Shown: positions 16,637 to 23,531 of the stretch, piece after piece | Layout: every line of letters begins with the position of its first letter | Position numbering within the stretch: the first letter of the stretch is position 1 | Assembly (NCBI GenBank): GCA_903923135.1 | Contig: CAIXWN010000184.1 | Coordinates: 1-44,694, forward strand | Source: an uncultured Caulobacteraceae bacterium | GTDB lineage: Bacteria; Pseudomonadota; Alphaproteobacteria; Caulobacterales; Caulobacteraceae | Length of the DNA stretch: 44,694 nucleotides | Direction of reading: 5' to 3' | Notes under the pieces: generated by a model | What the model was told of the DNA's origin: nothing | The model's input: only the letters and a program-made list of their open reading frames with translations | Databases searched by the model: none | Translations under genes and position numbers: made by a program

Positions 16637-17422
16637 TTAGAGTCCGCCGGTTTCGGCCAGGGCCACGCCACCGTCGACGGCGATGGTCTCACCCACCACA
16701 TAGTCACCGGCGCGCGACGCCAGGAAGATCGCCGCGCCGGCCATATCCTCGTCCGCGCCTATACGGCGGCTCGGAATGCGGCGCGCCAGCACGTCGCCGT
16801 GGTCGCGCGCATCCCGATTCATGTCCGACGCAAAGGCTCCCGGCGCGATTGCGCTGACCACGATACCGTCGCGGATCAGCCGTGAGGCCATCTTACGGGT
16901 CAGGTAGATCAGGCCCGCCTTGGATGCGTGATAGGAATAGGTGTCCTGCGGGTTGAGGCGGATGCCGTCGATAGAGGCGATGTTGATCACCTTCGCCGGC
17001 CGGTCCGCCGATGATGCGGCGGCCAGGGCACGATGGAGCGCCTGGGTCAGGAAGAACGGCGACTTCAGGTTGAGGTTCATGACCTTGTCCCAGCCGCTCT
17101 CCGGGAAGGTCTCGAACGGCGCGCCCCAGGCGGCGCCGGCGTTGTTCACCAGGATGTTTAGTCTCGGCTCGAGTTCCATGAGTCGGATGGCCAGCGCCTG
17201 GCAGCCGTCCACCGTGGAGACGTCCTGCGGCAGGGAGCGGCAGTCGCCGCCCGCTCGGGCCAGGTCCGCGGCGGCGGCATCGCAGGCCTGCGCCTTGCGC
17301 GATGAGATGTAGACCCGGGCGCCCTGGTTGAGGAAACCTTCGGCTATCATCCGGCCGATGCCGCGAGAACCGCCTGTGACCAGAGCCACGCGTCCCTCAA
17401 GGGTGAACAAATCCCTGCGCAT
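16637..17422 (-). CDS. Short-chain dehydrogenase/reductase (SDR)
   Basis: 261 residues of the classical SDR type. The cofactor motif is TGGSRGIG near residue 16, NNAGA is near 90, the catalytic Ser is in INIASIDGI, and the Tyr/Lys pair is in YSYHASKAG. SSRKA after the second strand suggests NADP(H). The C-terminal GETIAVDGGVAL is the usual 3-oxoacyl-reductase-like ending. The substrate is unknown. The start is ATG at 17422; the longer frame to 17434 adds only four residues from a TTG. Its stop is 21 bases before the HlyD start, so it is probably the first gene of the efflux operon, under the palindrome at 17496-17510. SDRs in front of EmrA/NodT genes may detoxify or modify the exported compound (inference). 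Confidence 0.88.
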   Translation of the reverse strand: MRRDLFTLEGRVALVTGGSRGIGRMIAEGFLNQGARVYISSRKAQACDAAAADLARAGGDCRSLPQDVSTVDGCQALAIRLMELEPRLNILVNNAGAAWGAPFETFPESGWDKVMNLNLKSPFFLTQALHRALAAASSADRPAKVINIASIDGIRLNPQDTYSYHASKAGLIYLTRKMASRLIRDGIVVSAIAPGAFASDMNRDARDHGDVLARRIPSRRIGADEDMAGAAIFLASRAGDYVVGETIAVDGGVALAETGGL

Positions 17423-17495
17423 GCCGACCCGCAACGTCCCTTCTCACTTACTGCCGTGGCGTGACCCATGCATCGCCATGCCGTCAAGCGCCTTT

Positions 17496-17510
17496 ATGAA
17501 CGTTGTTCAT
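17496..17510. promoter_or_regulatory. TetR-type operator palindrome upstream of the SDR-efflux operon
   Basis: ATGAAC (17496-17501), GTT and GTTCAT (17505-17510) form a perfect 6-bp inverted repeat with a 3-base centre, in the gap between two minus-strand genes and 74 bases upstream of the SDR start. TGAAC-N3-GTTCA is a common operator form for TetR/AcrR regulators of efflux genes. On the minus strand TTGACG lies a few bases downstream and could be a -35 box. No TetR gene is within the window, so the regulator would act in trans. Confidence 0.55.
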
Positions 17511-17559
17511 TCAGCCCGTGAGACACCGGCAGGCTGGCCGGCGTCGCCGCGGGCGTTTT

Positions 17560-18588
17560 TCAGGCGTGGCTGCCTGCCGGAAATTCGAGCACGATCTTGC
17601 CGAAATGCTCGCCCTTGCGCATCGCCTCGAAGGCGGCGCGGGCCTCGGTGAACGGGAAGACCTTGTCGACGACAGGGCAGATCTGCTGCAACTTGATCGC
17701 CCGGCACATGGCCTCGAACATCGCCCGCGAGCCCACCTGGACACCCTGCAGGCGGGCCCCGGTGGTGATCATCGATCCCATCTGCAGAGGCTCGGCTGGG
17801 CCGCCGAGCACGCCGATGATCGCGATATGCCCCATGAGGCCGATGGCCCGCAGGCTTTGCGTGAGAGTCCCCGCGCCGCCGACCTCCATGACAAAGTCGA
17901 CGCCTCGGCCGCCGGTCAGGGCCCGCGCCGCAGCGCCCCAGTCCGGCGTCGTGCGATAGTTGATCAGATGATCGGCGCCCAGAGCCCGGGCCCGCTCAAG
18001 CTTCTCATCCGACGACGAGGTGACGATGGTGCGGTAGCCGGCGGCGCTGGCGAACTGAAGACCGAAAATGGATACGCCGCCGGTGCCCTGCAGCAGCACG
18101 GTGTCGCCCGGTTGCAGGCGGGCGTCCTCGAACAGGGCCCGCCAGGCCGTAAGCGCGGCGCACGCCAGGGTGGAGACCTGGTGATCGCTGAGAAAGGCCG
18201 GGACCTTCGAGAGTCCGTCCTCGTGAAATGTCGCCAGCTCACGTCCGGCGCCCGGTATGGGCATGCCGAGCGCCGAGTTCTGGCTCTCCCGGGTCGACCG
18301 ACCGCCCAGCCATTTCTGGAAGAACAGCGTGGACACCCGGTCGCCGGGAACGAAGCGCGAGACGCCCGGCCCCACCGCCTCAACCACGCCACAGCCGTCC
18401 GAAAAAGGCGTCAGGGGCAGCGGTGTGGCGCCGCGATAGACGCCCCCGACCATCAGCAGGTCGCGGTAATTGAGCGAGACCGCCCGCATGCGCACCAGGA
18501 CCTCGTACGGGCCCGGCACAGGGTCTGGCAGGTCGACCACCCGAAGGTTCTCGACGCCCACCTGATCGACAAGTTGCAGAGCGCGCAT
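17560..18588 (-). CDS. Zinc-type medium-chain alcohol dehydrogenase / quinone oxidoreductase family
   Basis: 342 residues. The N-terminal GroES-like domain (GPYEVLVRMRAVSLNYRDLLMVGG, PFSDGCGVVEAVGPGV, GDRV) and the C-terminal Rossmann fold with LLQGTGGVSIFGLQFA and RARALGADHLINYR mark an MDR-family NAD(P)H enzyme. The zinc-binding Cys/His set of true alcohol dehydrogenases is not evident (D-G-C-G-V at the usual site but no G-H-E), so it is more like the zinc-independent quinone/enoyl reductases. The start at 18588 is ATG. It stands 22 bases downstream of the DUF6285-like gene on the same strand and is probably in the phosphotransferase transcript. Confidence 0.85.
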   Translation of the reverse strand: MRALQLVDQVGVENLRVVDLPDPVPGPYEVLVRMRAVSLNYRDLLMVGGVYRGATPLPLTPFSDGCGVVEAVGPGVSRFVPGDRVSTLFFQKWLGGRSTRESQNSALGMPIPGAGRELATFHEDGLSKVPAFLSDHQVSTLACAALTAWRALFEDARLQPGDTVLLQGTGGVSIFGLQFASAAGYRTIVTSSSDEKLERARALGADHLINYRTTPDWGAAARALTGGRGVDFVMEVGGAGTLTQSLRAIGLMGHIAIIGVLGGPAEPLQMGSMITTGARLQGVQVGSRAMFEAMCRAIKLQQICPVVDKVFPFTEARAAFEAMRKGEHFGKIVLEFPAGSHA

Positions 18589-18609
18589 TGCGGTTTCTTT
18601 CGTCCAGGA

Positions 18610-19047
18610 TCAGGCCAGAGCCCCGGGAAGATCCAGTCGGCGGGCCTGCGCCATGCCTTGGTAGAGTTGCAGGATCTCCGCGTCGAGCGCCCGGTCCCAA
18701 CGCATCTCTGCCGCCTCGTGCAGGTCGATCAGGGCGCGCCGGAGTTCGGCGTTGACCGCATCCATCCCGCTCCAGGTGTAGGCGTCAGGCAGGGCGAGGA
18801 CGGCCGTCAGGCCGCCGTCGAGCGCGTCGTCGTAGTCTGCGGCAACCTTCTGGAACAAGGCGCGCATGGCTTCGTTTTCCCAGATCCGGGCGGCCGGACC
18901 CCGTTCGGCCTCCTGGGCGGCGAGCGTGGCCAGCATGGCCACGAGCCCCAGGCGATTGACCAGATAGTCGCCACCCGCCTCCGGGGGCTGCGGCGACGAC
19001 AGCGCGATCGCCTGGCCGATGAGCACGTTGGGGAGGGTCGGAGTCAT
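18610..19047 (-). CDS. Small helical protein of unknown function (DUF6285-like), partner of the phosphotransferase
   Basis: 145 residues beginning MTPTLPNVLIGQAIALS. The sequence is rich in Ala and Leu, predicted helical, and soluble, with segments NRLGLVAMLATLAAQEAERG and LRRALIDLHEAAEMRW. From memory it matches the small family (DUF6285) that accompanies aminoglycoside-phosphotransferase-like genes in proteobacteria and actinobacteria, but I could not check this. Its ATG overlaps the stop of the phosphotransferase (ATGA), so the two are translated together and may work as a pair. No enzymatic motif is visible. Confidence 0.7.
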   Translation of the reverse strand: MTPTLPNVLIGQAIALSSPQPPEAGGDYLVNRLGLVAMLATLAAQEAERGPAARIWENEAMRALFQKVAADYDDALDGGLTAVLALPDAYTWSGMDAVNAELRRALIDLHEAAEMRWDRALDAEILQLYQGMAQARRLDLPGALA

Positions 19048-20075
19048 GCGGGGCCCATCTCTGCCAGGCGGGCGGCTAGGATCTCGTCCTGCCGTCGGGC
19101 GGTGTACCAGCCGGAAAAGGCCAGCACCGGTTCGGTCATGCCATGGTCGAGCCACGCCTTGGCCGACGATGTCCAGATGGCCTGGCCCTTGACCGATGCG
19201 AAGAGCGACCACCAGGCGAACGCCGTGGGGTCGATCTCGAGGCCGCTCGCACGACGCCAGATGTCCAGGGCCTCGTCGCGCGGAATCATGCCGGAGACTC
19301 GGGTCTCGCCTGGCGGCGTCCAGAGCGCGTCCATCGACCAGCCCAGATCCTCCAGGGGGTCGCCCAGATGCGCCATCTCCCAGTCGAGCAGCGCGATGAT
19401 CCGGCCAGCCCCGTCATGCAGGAAATTGCCCGTTCGGAAGTCGCCATGCACCACCGCGATCTTTGTCGCCGGTGGCGGCGGATCACGATAGAGGCGGCGT
19501 ATCGCCGCGCGGACGATCGGTTGCGGATGCGCCTCGTCGGCCTCGATGACGCCGGCCCAGTAGTCCAGTTCGCGCCGCCAGCAGCCGTCAGCCGCCGGGA
19601 GGGACATCGCCGGGGTGATCGGCAGGCCCTCGACCGACTCACCTGCGATGCGGCCCATGAAGGTGAAGAACTGCTGGCCTATCTGGGCGGCGTGATCGCC
19701 GTAGACGTCGGCGGCGAACGGACTGCCGGCCGTCCCGCCGTCCACCCGACCCATTATGAAGAACGGCCGTTCCAGCTCCGCGCCCTCCTCCTCCAGGATC
19801 AGGGCGTCCGGGGCGGCGACGTCTTTGCCCGCGAAGGACTGGATGGCCAGAAACTCCAGGCGGCGATCCGTGTCGATCAGACTTCCGGGCGGATCGCGAC
19901 GGAGGATGAAGCCCTTTCGCTGCTCGTCGACAACCGCGTCGAAACCGTACGTCTCCCGACTGGCGCCGCCAGAGATCCGGAACAGCAGCGGCACGGTGGT
20001 CGGCGCGCCGGAGACACGGGTGAGATAGGCGGCCAGACGGTCGGCCAGACCGTCTGCGGGCGGGCTATCCGACAC
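19044..20075 (-). CDS. APH-type phosphotransferase family protein (acyl-CoA-dehydrogenase-associated type)
   Basis: 343 residues with a kinase-like fold. The nucleotide loop is FRISGGASRETYGF, the catalytic loop VVHGDFRTGNFL (Asp near 206) and the metal-binding loop LLDWEMAHLGDPLEDLGW (Asp near 227). These are the motifs of the aminoglycoside-phosphotransferase superfamily. The ACAD10/11-like bacterial members sit in lipid-degradation clusters and are thought to phosphorylate hydroxyacyl compounds, not antibiotics. The start is GTG at 20075, with GGGAGGAG about 7 bases upstream. It overlaps a short upstream reading frame (20065-20130) that has its own strong ribosome site. Its 3' end overlaps the DUF6285-like gene. 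Confidence 0.87.
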   Translation of the reverse strand: MSDSPPADGLADRLAAYLTRVSGAPTTVPLLFRISGGASRETYGFDAVVDEQRKGFILRRDPPGSLIDTDRRLEFLAIQSFAGKDVAAPDALILEEEGAELERPFFIMGRVDGGTAGSPFAADVYGDHAAQIGQQFFTFMGRIAGESVEGLPITPAMSLPAADGCWRRELDYWAGVIEADEAHPQPIVRAAIRRLYRDPPPPATKIAVVHGDFRTGNFLHDGAGRIIALLDWEMAHLGDPLEDLGWSMDALWTPPGETRVSGMIPRDEALDIWRRASGLEIDPTAFAWWSLFASVKGQAIWTSSAKAWLDHGMTEPVLAFSGWYTARRQDEILAARLAEMGPA

Positions 20076-20130
20076 AGTCGCTCCTCCCGCCGACGCCGCA
20101 AGGGACGATCGGATCTTGGGTCAAGGTCAT
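20065..20130 (-). CDS. Short upstream reading frame overlapping the phosphotransferase start
   Basis: ATG at 20130 follows AGGAGGAA with 6-8 bases spacing, the strongest Shine-Dalgarno match in this gap, and opens a frame of 21 residues (MTLTQDPIVPCGVGG...) ending at TAG 20065-20067, inside the first codons of the phosphotransferase. It may be a translated leader that couples to the downstream gene, or the remains of an older N-terminus shifted by one frame. Nothing in the peptide itself is recognisable. Confidence 0.35.
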   Translation of the reverse strand: MTLTQDPIVPCGVGGRSDCVG

Positions 20131-20205
20131 GACCATTTCCTCCTGTGGACGCGGACCCTAAGGTGACGCCGCCGGGGTGGCAATCGTGACGAAAGGTCAA
20201 GGGCG

Positions 20206-20583
20206 ATGGGCAGGCGGGCATGGATCAGGCTGGCGGCGCTATCGGGGCTGGTCTCGGTCGCGGCCGGGGCGTTCGCGGCCCACGGAATCGCCGATCCGCT
20301 GTCCAAGGAGTTGCTTCGCACGGGCGCCCAGTACCAGGCCGTTCACGCCCTGGCGACGCTGGCCTGCATCGCGATTCTGCCGCTCGGGTCCCGCCAGGCG
20401 AACTGGGCGATGGGATTGTTCATGGTCGGCTCGCTGCTGTTCTGCGGCTCGCTCTATGCGCTGGCGCTTGGCGCCCCGCGGCTTCTGGGCGCGGTGACGC
20501 CGCTCGGCGGGCTGAGCTTTCTGGCGGGATGGGCGAGCCTTGCCTGGGCGGCCGCACGTCTGCCGCCTGACACCATGGTCTAG
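20206..20583 (+). CDS. DUF423 family small membrane protein (YgdD-like)
   Basis: 125 residues with four predicted transmembrane helices. GAFAAHGIAD near residue 22, TGAQYQAVHALATLA near 39, LLFCGSLYALALG near 77 and GAVTPLGGLSFLAGW near 94 are the four conserved segments of the DUF423/YgdD family. The function is unknown; the family lies in the inner membrane. ATG 20206 is preceded by AAGGGCG. It is divergent from the phosphotransferase gene, with 130 bases between them that hold the short leader frame and no clear promoter boxes. Confidence 0.88.
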   Translation: MGRRAWIRLAALSGLVSVAAGAFAAHGIADPLSKELLRTGAQYQAVHALATLACIAILPLGSRQANWAMGLFMVGSLLFCGSLYALALGAPRLLGAVTPLGGLSFLAGWASLAWAAARLPPDTMV

Positions 20584-20654
20584 ACCTTGCCCAGAGTCCT
20601 GTTCGGCTTCACTGTTGAGCCACACCACCAAACACTCATCTCCGAGGAGCCTGG

Positions 20655-21671
20655 ATGTCCGCGCTTGAGAGCCTGATGCCGCCCGTGGCCTACGCCGAAA
20701 CCAACGGTGTTCGCATGGCCTACTACGAGGTCGGTCCGCGGGCTGGCGTCCCCGTGATCTTCTGCCATGGCTGGCCTGAACTGGCGTTCTCCTGGCGTCA
20801 TCAGCTCAAGGCGTTCGCGGCGGCGGGGCGCTGGGCGATCGCGCCTGACCAGCGAGGCTACGGCCTGACGACCCGGCCAGGGGCAGTGGAAGAGTACGAT
20901 ATCGAGAAGCTCAGCGGGGATCTGGTCGGCCTGCTTGATCACCTGGGCGTGGAAAAGGCGATATTCTGCGGCCATGACTGGGGCGGCATCGTGGTTTGGC
21001 AGATGGCCCTGCGCCATCCCGACCGCGTAGCCGGAGTCATCGGCGTCAATACCCCGTTCATGCCGCGCTCGCCTGCAGACCCGATCGCCATCATGCGCAA
21101 GCGCTTCGGTGAGAACATGTACATCGTCAACTTCCAAAAATACGGCGAGGCCGACGCCGTGCTGGCCGCCGACGTCGGCAAGGTGATGAACTTCTTCATG
21201 CGCAGACCGCTGCCTGGAACCCCGCCTCCCAGCGGCGGGCTCTCCGGCGGCCTAGGGGAGGAGCCGGCCGAGGCCGCGCCGCAGTCGACCTTCGCCATCC
21301 TGCCGATCCTTCAGGCCTGGAGCCCCGAATTCGATCCCCGCGAGCCGTTCCTGACCCCCGACGAAATGGCGGTCTTCGTGGAGACTTTCCAGGCGACGGG
21401 CTTCACGGGCGGCATCAACTGGTATCGCAACTTCACCCGCAACTGGGAGCGGTCGGCCCGGATCGTCGACCATGTGGCCGCTCCGTCCCTGATGGTGATG
21501 GCCGAACTCGACGCCGTGCTGCCGCCCTCGGCCGCCGACGGCATGGAGGCCTATGTACCCTGCCTGGAGAAGGTGCTGATCGCCGGCAGCGGCCACTGGA
21601 CCCAGCAGGAAAAGCCCGCTGAGGTCAACGCCGCGATACTGGGCTGGATGGATCGCAGCTTTCCGACGTAA
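20655..21671 (+). CDS. Alpha/beta hydrolase, epoxide-hydrolase-like
   Basis: 338 residues. The oxyanion segment is CHGWPELAFSW, the nucleophile is Asp108 in GHDWGG, the cap carries the ring-opening Tyr region (WYRNFTRNW), and the catalytic His is His314 in GSGHWTQ. Asp as nucleophile with H-G-W-P and GHDWGG is the pattern of soluble epoxide hydrolases. The enzyme would open epoxides to diols in the cytosol. A Gly/Pro-rich stretch (residues about 190-205, PLPGTPPPSGGLSGGLG) in the variable cap loop is encoded by a palindromic, CTCCC/GGGAG-bordered piece of DNA (21225-21261) unlike its surroundings. It lies 8 bases upstream of the proline iminopeptidase gene and is probably co-transcribed with it. 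Confidence 0.88.
   Translation: MSALESLMPPVAYAETNGVRMAYYEVGPRAGVPVIFCHGWPELAFSWRHQLKAFAAAGRWAIAPDQRGYGLTTRPGAVEEYDIEKLSGDLVGLLDHLGVEKAIFCGHDWGGIVVWQMALRHPDRVAGVIGVNTPFMPRSPADPIAIMRKRFGENMYIVNFQKYGEADAVLAADVGKVMNFFMRRPLPGTPPPSGGLSGGLGEEPAEAAPQSTFAILPILQAWSPEFDPREPFLTPDEMAVFVETFQATGFTGGINWYRNFTRNWERSARIVDHVAAPSLMVMAELDAVLPPSAADGMEAYVPCLEKVLIAGSGHWTQQEKPAEVNAAILGWMDRSFPT
21225..21261. repeat. Palindrome-ended GC repeat inside the epoxide-hydrolase gene
   Basis: CCTCCC (21225-21230) and GGGAGG (21256-21261) border a 25-base core rich in GGCGG, containing CCTAGG. Similar CTCCC/GGGAG-ended pieces occur between genes in this kind of genome (compare 34481-34504). Here it lies in frame within a gene and encodes the loop GLSGGLG. 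Confidence 0.4.
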
Positions 21672-21679
21672 AAGGCGCA

Positions 21680-22675
21680 ATGGATCGCACCTTCGGCATG
21701 ACCCCGCCCCCACCCATGTCAGCCGGCGGCCGGCGGGGGCTGTACGTGGAGACCGAGCCGTTCGCCACGGGCTGGCTGCCGACCGGGACCGCCCACGAAA
21801 TCTACTATGAGGAGTGCGGTGCGCGGGATGGCAAGCCCGTCGTCGTCCTGCATGGCGGCCCGGGCGGCGCGATCAACCCGACCATGCGGCGCTTCTTCGA
21901 CCCGACCCGCTGGCGCATGGCCCTGTTCGACCAGCGCGGCTGCGGCCGGAGCCGTCCGAACGCGTCGCTGGAGGTCAATACCACCTGGGATCTGGTCGAG
22001 GACATCGAGCGACTCCGCCGACGTCTGGGCATTGAAAAATGGACAGTTTTCGGCGGATCCTGGGGATCAACCCTGGCTCTGGCCTACGCCATCCGACATC
22101 CTGACCGGGTGGCTGGCCTTGTCCTCCGAGGCGTGTTCCTGCTGACCGAACGCGAGGTGCGCTGGTTCTACCAGGACGGAGCGTCGATGATGTTTCCCGA
22201 CGCCTGGGCGAGGTTCCTTGCCCCCATTCCGCTCAGCGAGCGCGGCGACCTGATGGCCGCCTATCACAGGCGCCTGACCGACCCGGACCGTCGCGTCCAG
22301 GCGCAGGCGGCGACGGCCTGGAGCCAGTGGGAAGGCGACACCCTCTCCCTGCGCGGGCCGCAGGCCCGGCCGGCCAAGTTCAGCGAGGTCGATTTCGCCA
22401 TCGCCTTCGCCCGAATCGAGTGCCATTTCTTCGTCAACAAGGGTTTCTTCGAATCGGACGGCTGGCTGCTCGACAACATCGCCGCGGTGCGGGACATTCC
22501 CGGGTGGATCGTGCAGGGCCGGTTCGACGTGGTCACTCCGCTGGAGACCGCCTGGCGCCTCAAGCAGGCCTGGCCGGAAGCGAAACTGGAGGTGATCTGG
22601 GACGCAGGCCACGCCAGCACCGAGCCCGGGATCATCGACGCCCTGGTGCGGGCGACCGATCAGGCGCTCGGCTAG
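21680..22675 (+). CDS. pip: Proline iminopeptidase (S33 family)
   Basis: 331 residues. VLHGGPGG near residue 57 (oxyanion hole), DQRGCGRSRP, and the nucleophile elbow GGSWGS (Ser about 127) with LALAYAIRHPDRV are diagnostic of proline iminopeptidase. The acid is in GRFDVVTP and the His in DAGHAS near the C-terminus. It releases N-terminal Pro from peptides in the cytosol. The ATG lies 8 bases after the epoxide-hydrolase stop, with AAAGG upstream. It is convergent with the DUF429 gene (29 bases between stops). The length is slightly above the typical 313-320 because of a short N-terminal extension; a start at the seventh or thirteenth codon is possible. Confidence 0.92.
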   Translation: MDRTFGMTPPPPMSAGGRRGLYVETEPFATGWLPTGTAHEIYYEECGARDGKPVVVLHGGPGGAINPTMRRFFDPTRWRMALFDQRGCGRSRPNASLEVNTTWDLVEDIERLRRRLGIEKWTVFGGSWGSTLALAYAIRHPDRVAGLVLRGVFLLTEREVRWFYQDGASMMFPDAWARFLAPIPLSERGDLMAAYHRRLTDPDRRVQAQAATAWSQWEGDTLSLRGPQARPAKFSEVDFAIAFARIECHFFVNKGFFESDGWLLDNIAAVRDIPGWIVQGRFDVVTPLETAWRLKQAWPEAKLEVIWDAGHASTEPGIIDALVRATDQALG

Positions 22676-22704
22676 CCCCGCCGCGTCCCCGCGGCCTGCG
22701 CCGA

Positions 22705-23523
22705 TCAGGGGTGGACCGCGATCCAGCCCTCCTGTTCGGCGGCCGCCGGCAGATTCTCATCGGTCCTGTCCGCCCAAGCGGCGCCGAACAGGGCGATGAC
22801 CGCGTCAAGGGCGTCAGGAGACCCGGCCATCAGGGTTCGCAGACCTGAAGGCAGGGTCATCCGTTCCGCCAAGTGTTCGACGATCTCGCCCCGAACACCG
22901 CGCCCCGCCTCCGCGGAATAGCCCTGATGCGGGAGCCCCCACGTCTTCAACTGGGCCGCCGGAAACACCTCGGCGAGCCGCCCCGGTCCCGTCAGCGACC
23001 ACGGCCAGCACGGCCGGCTGGACCTGGCGATCAGCGCCAGAGCCGCCACGGCGAAAGGCGCGCCGCCTCGCGGACCGTTCCAGAGCGTTGACCGCGTGTT
23101 GACGCCCCGCCCCTGCCAGTGACGTTCGACGGCGCGCAGAGGCTTGGCCGACACCAGGGGCCGTATGGCGGCAGCCAGATCGACCAGAGCCTGTCCTCTC
23201 GGAAAAGGGCGATCCGATGCGTTCGGCAAGGCGCCGACCCGATTGACCAGGTTCCTGTGACCGCCAGCGGGCATGTGGTCCTCTGGCAGGGAAAAAGGCG
23301 CATCGATCCCCGCCGCCGCATAATCGCCCTGCGCCAGCAGCGACACAAGGCGGCCGAACGCGTCGCCGGACCCCGGCAGGTCCTGAACCGGAACCAGACT
23401 GTCTAGGCGAAGGCCGTCGGCCCGCATGCGCGCCGTGGCGACCCACACCGTGGGACGACGGGTCCCCTCGCGCCACGGCAGGGCCCCGCCGGAGAAATCG
23501 ATCCCGAGGTAGCGTGTGTTCAT
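22705..23523 (-). CDS. DUF429 family protein (predicted RNase H-like fold), last gene of the elongasome operon
   Basis: 272 residues beginning MNTRYLGIDFSGG. G-I-D-F/A-S-G at the N-terminus and GIDAPFSLP near residue 75 are the acidic-residue motifs of the DUF429 family, predicted to have a retroviral-integrase/RNase H-like fold. The last part (MAGSPDALDAVIALFGAAWA) contains the family's final conserved Asp region. The true function is unknown. The ATG lies 8 bases behind the rodA stop on the same strand, so it is very likely co-transcribed with mreCD-mrdA-rodA. A much longer open frame runs through rodA in another phase, but the family N-terminus fixes this start. Confidence 0.82.
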   Translation of the reverse strand: MNTRYLGIDFSGGALPWREGTRRPTVWVATARMRADGLRLDSLVPVQDLPGSGDAFGRLVSLLAQGDYAAAGIDAPFSLPEDHMPAGGHRNLVNRVGALPNASDRPFPRGQALVDLAAAIRPLVSAKPLRAVERHWQGRGVNTRSTLWNGPRGGAPFAVAALALIARSSRPCWPWSLTGPGRLAEVFPAAQLKTWGLPHQGYSAEAGRGVRGEIVEHLAERMTLPSGLRTLMAGSPDALDAVIALFGAAWADRTDENLPAAAEQEGWIAVHP

Positions 23524-23531
23524 GGCGGCGG

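Noticed and set aside
17503-19491. A 662-codon plus-strand open frame across the dehydrogenase and phosphotransferase
   Set aside because: No domain and antisense to three recognised genes.
19044-20075. Antibiotic-resistance role for the APH-like phosphotransferase
   Set aside because: Motif spacing and the neighbouring small partner fit the metabolic ACAD-associated type, and no resistance context is present.
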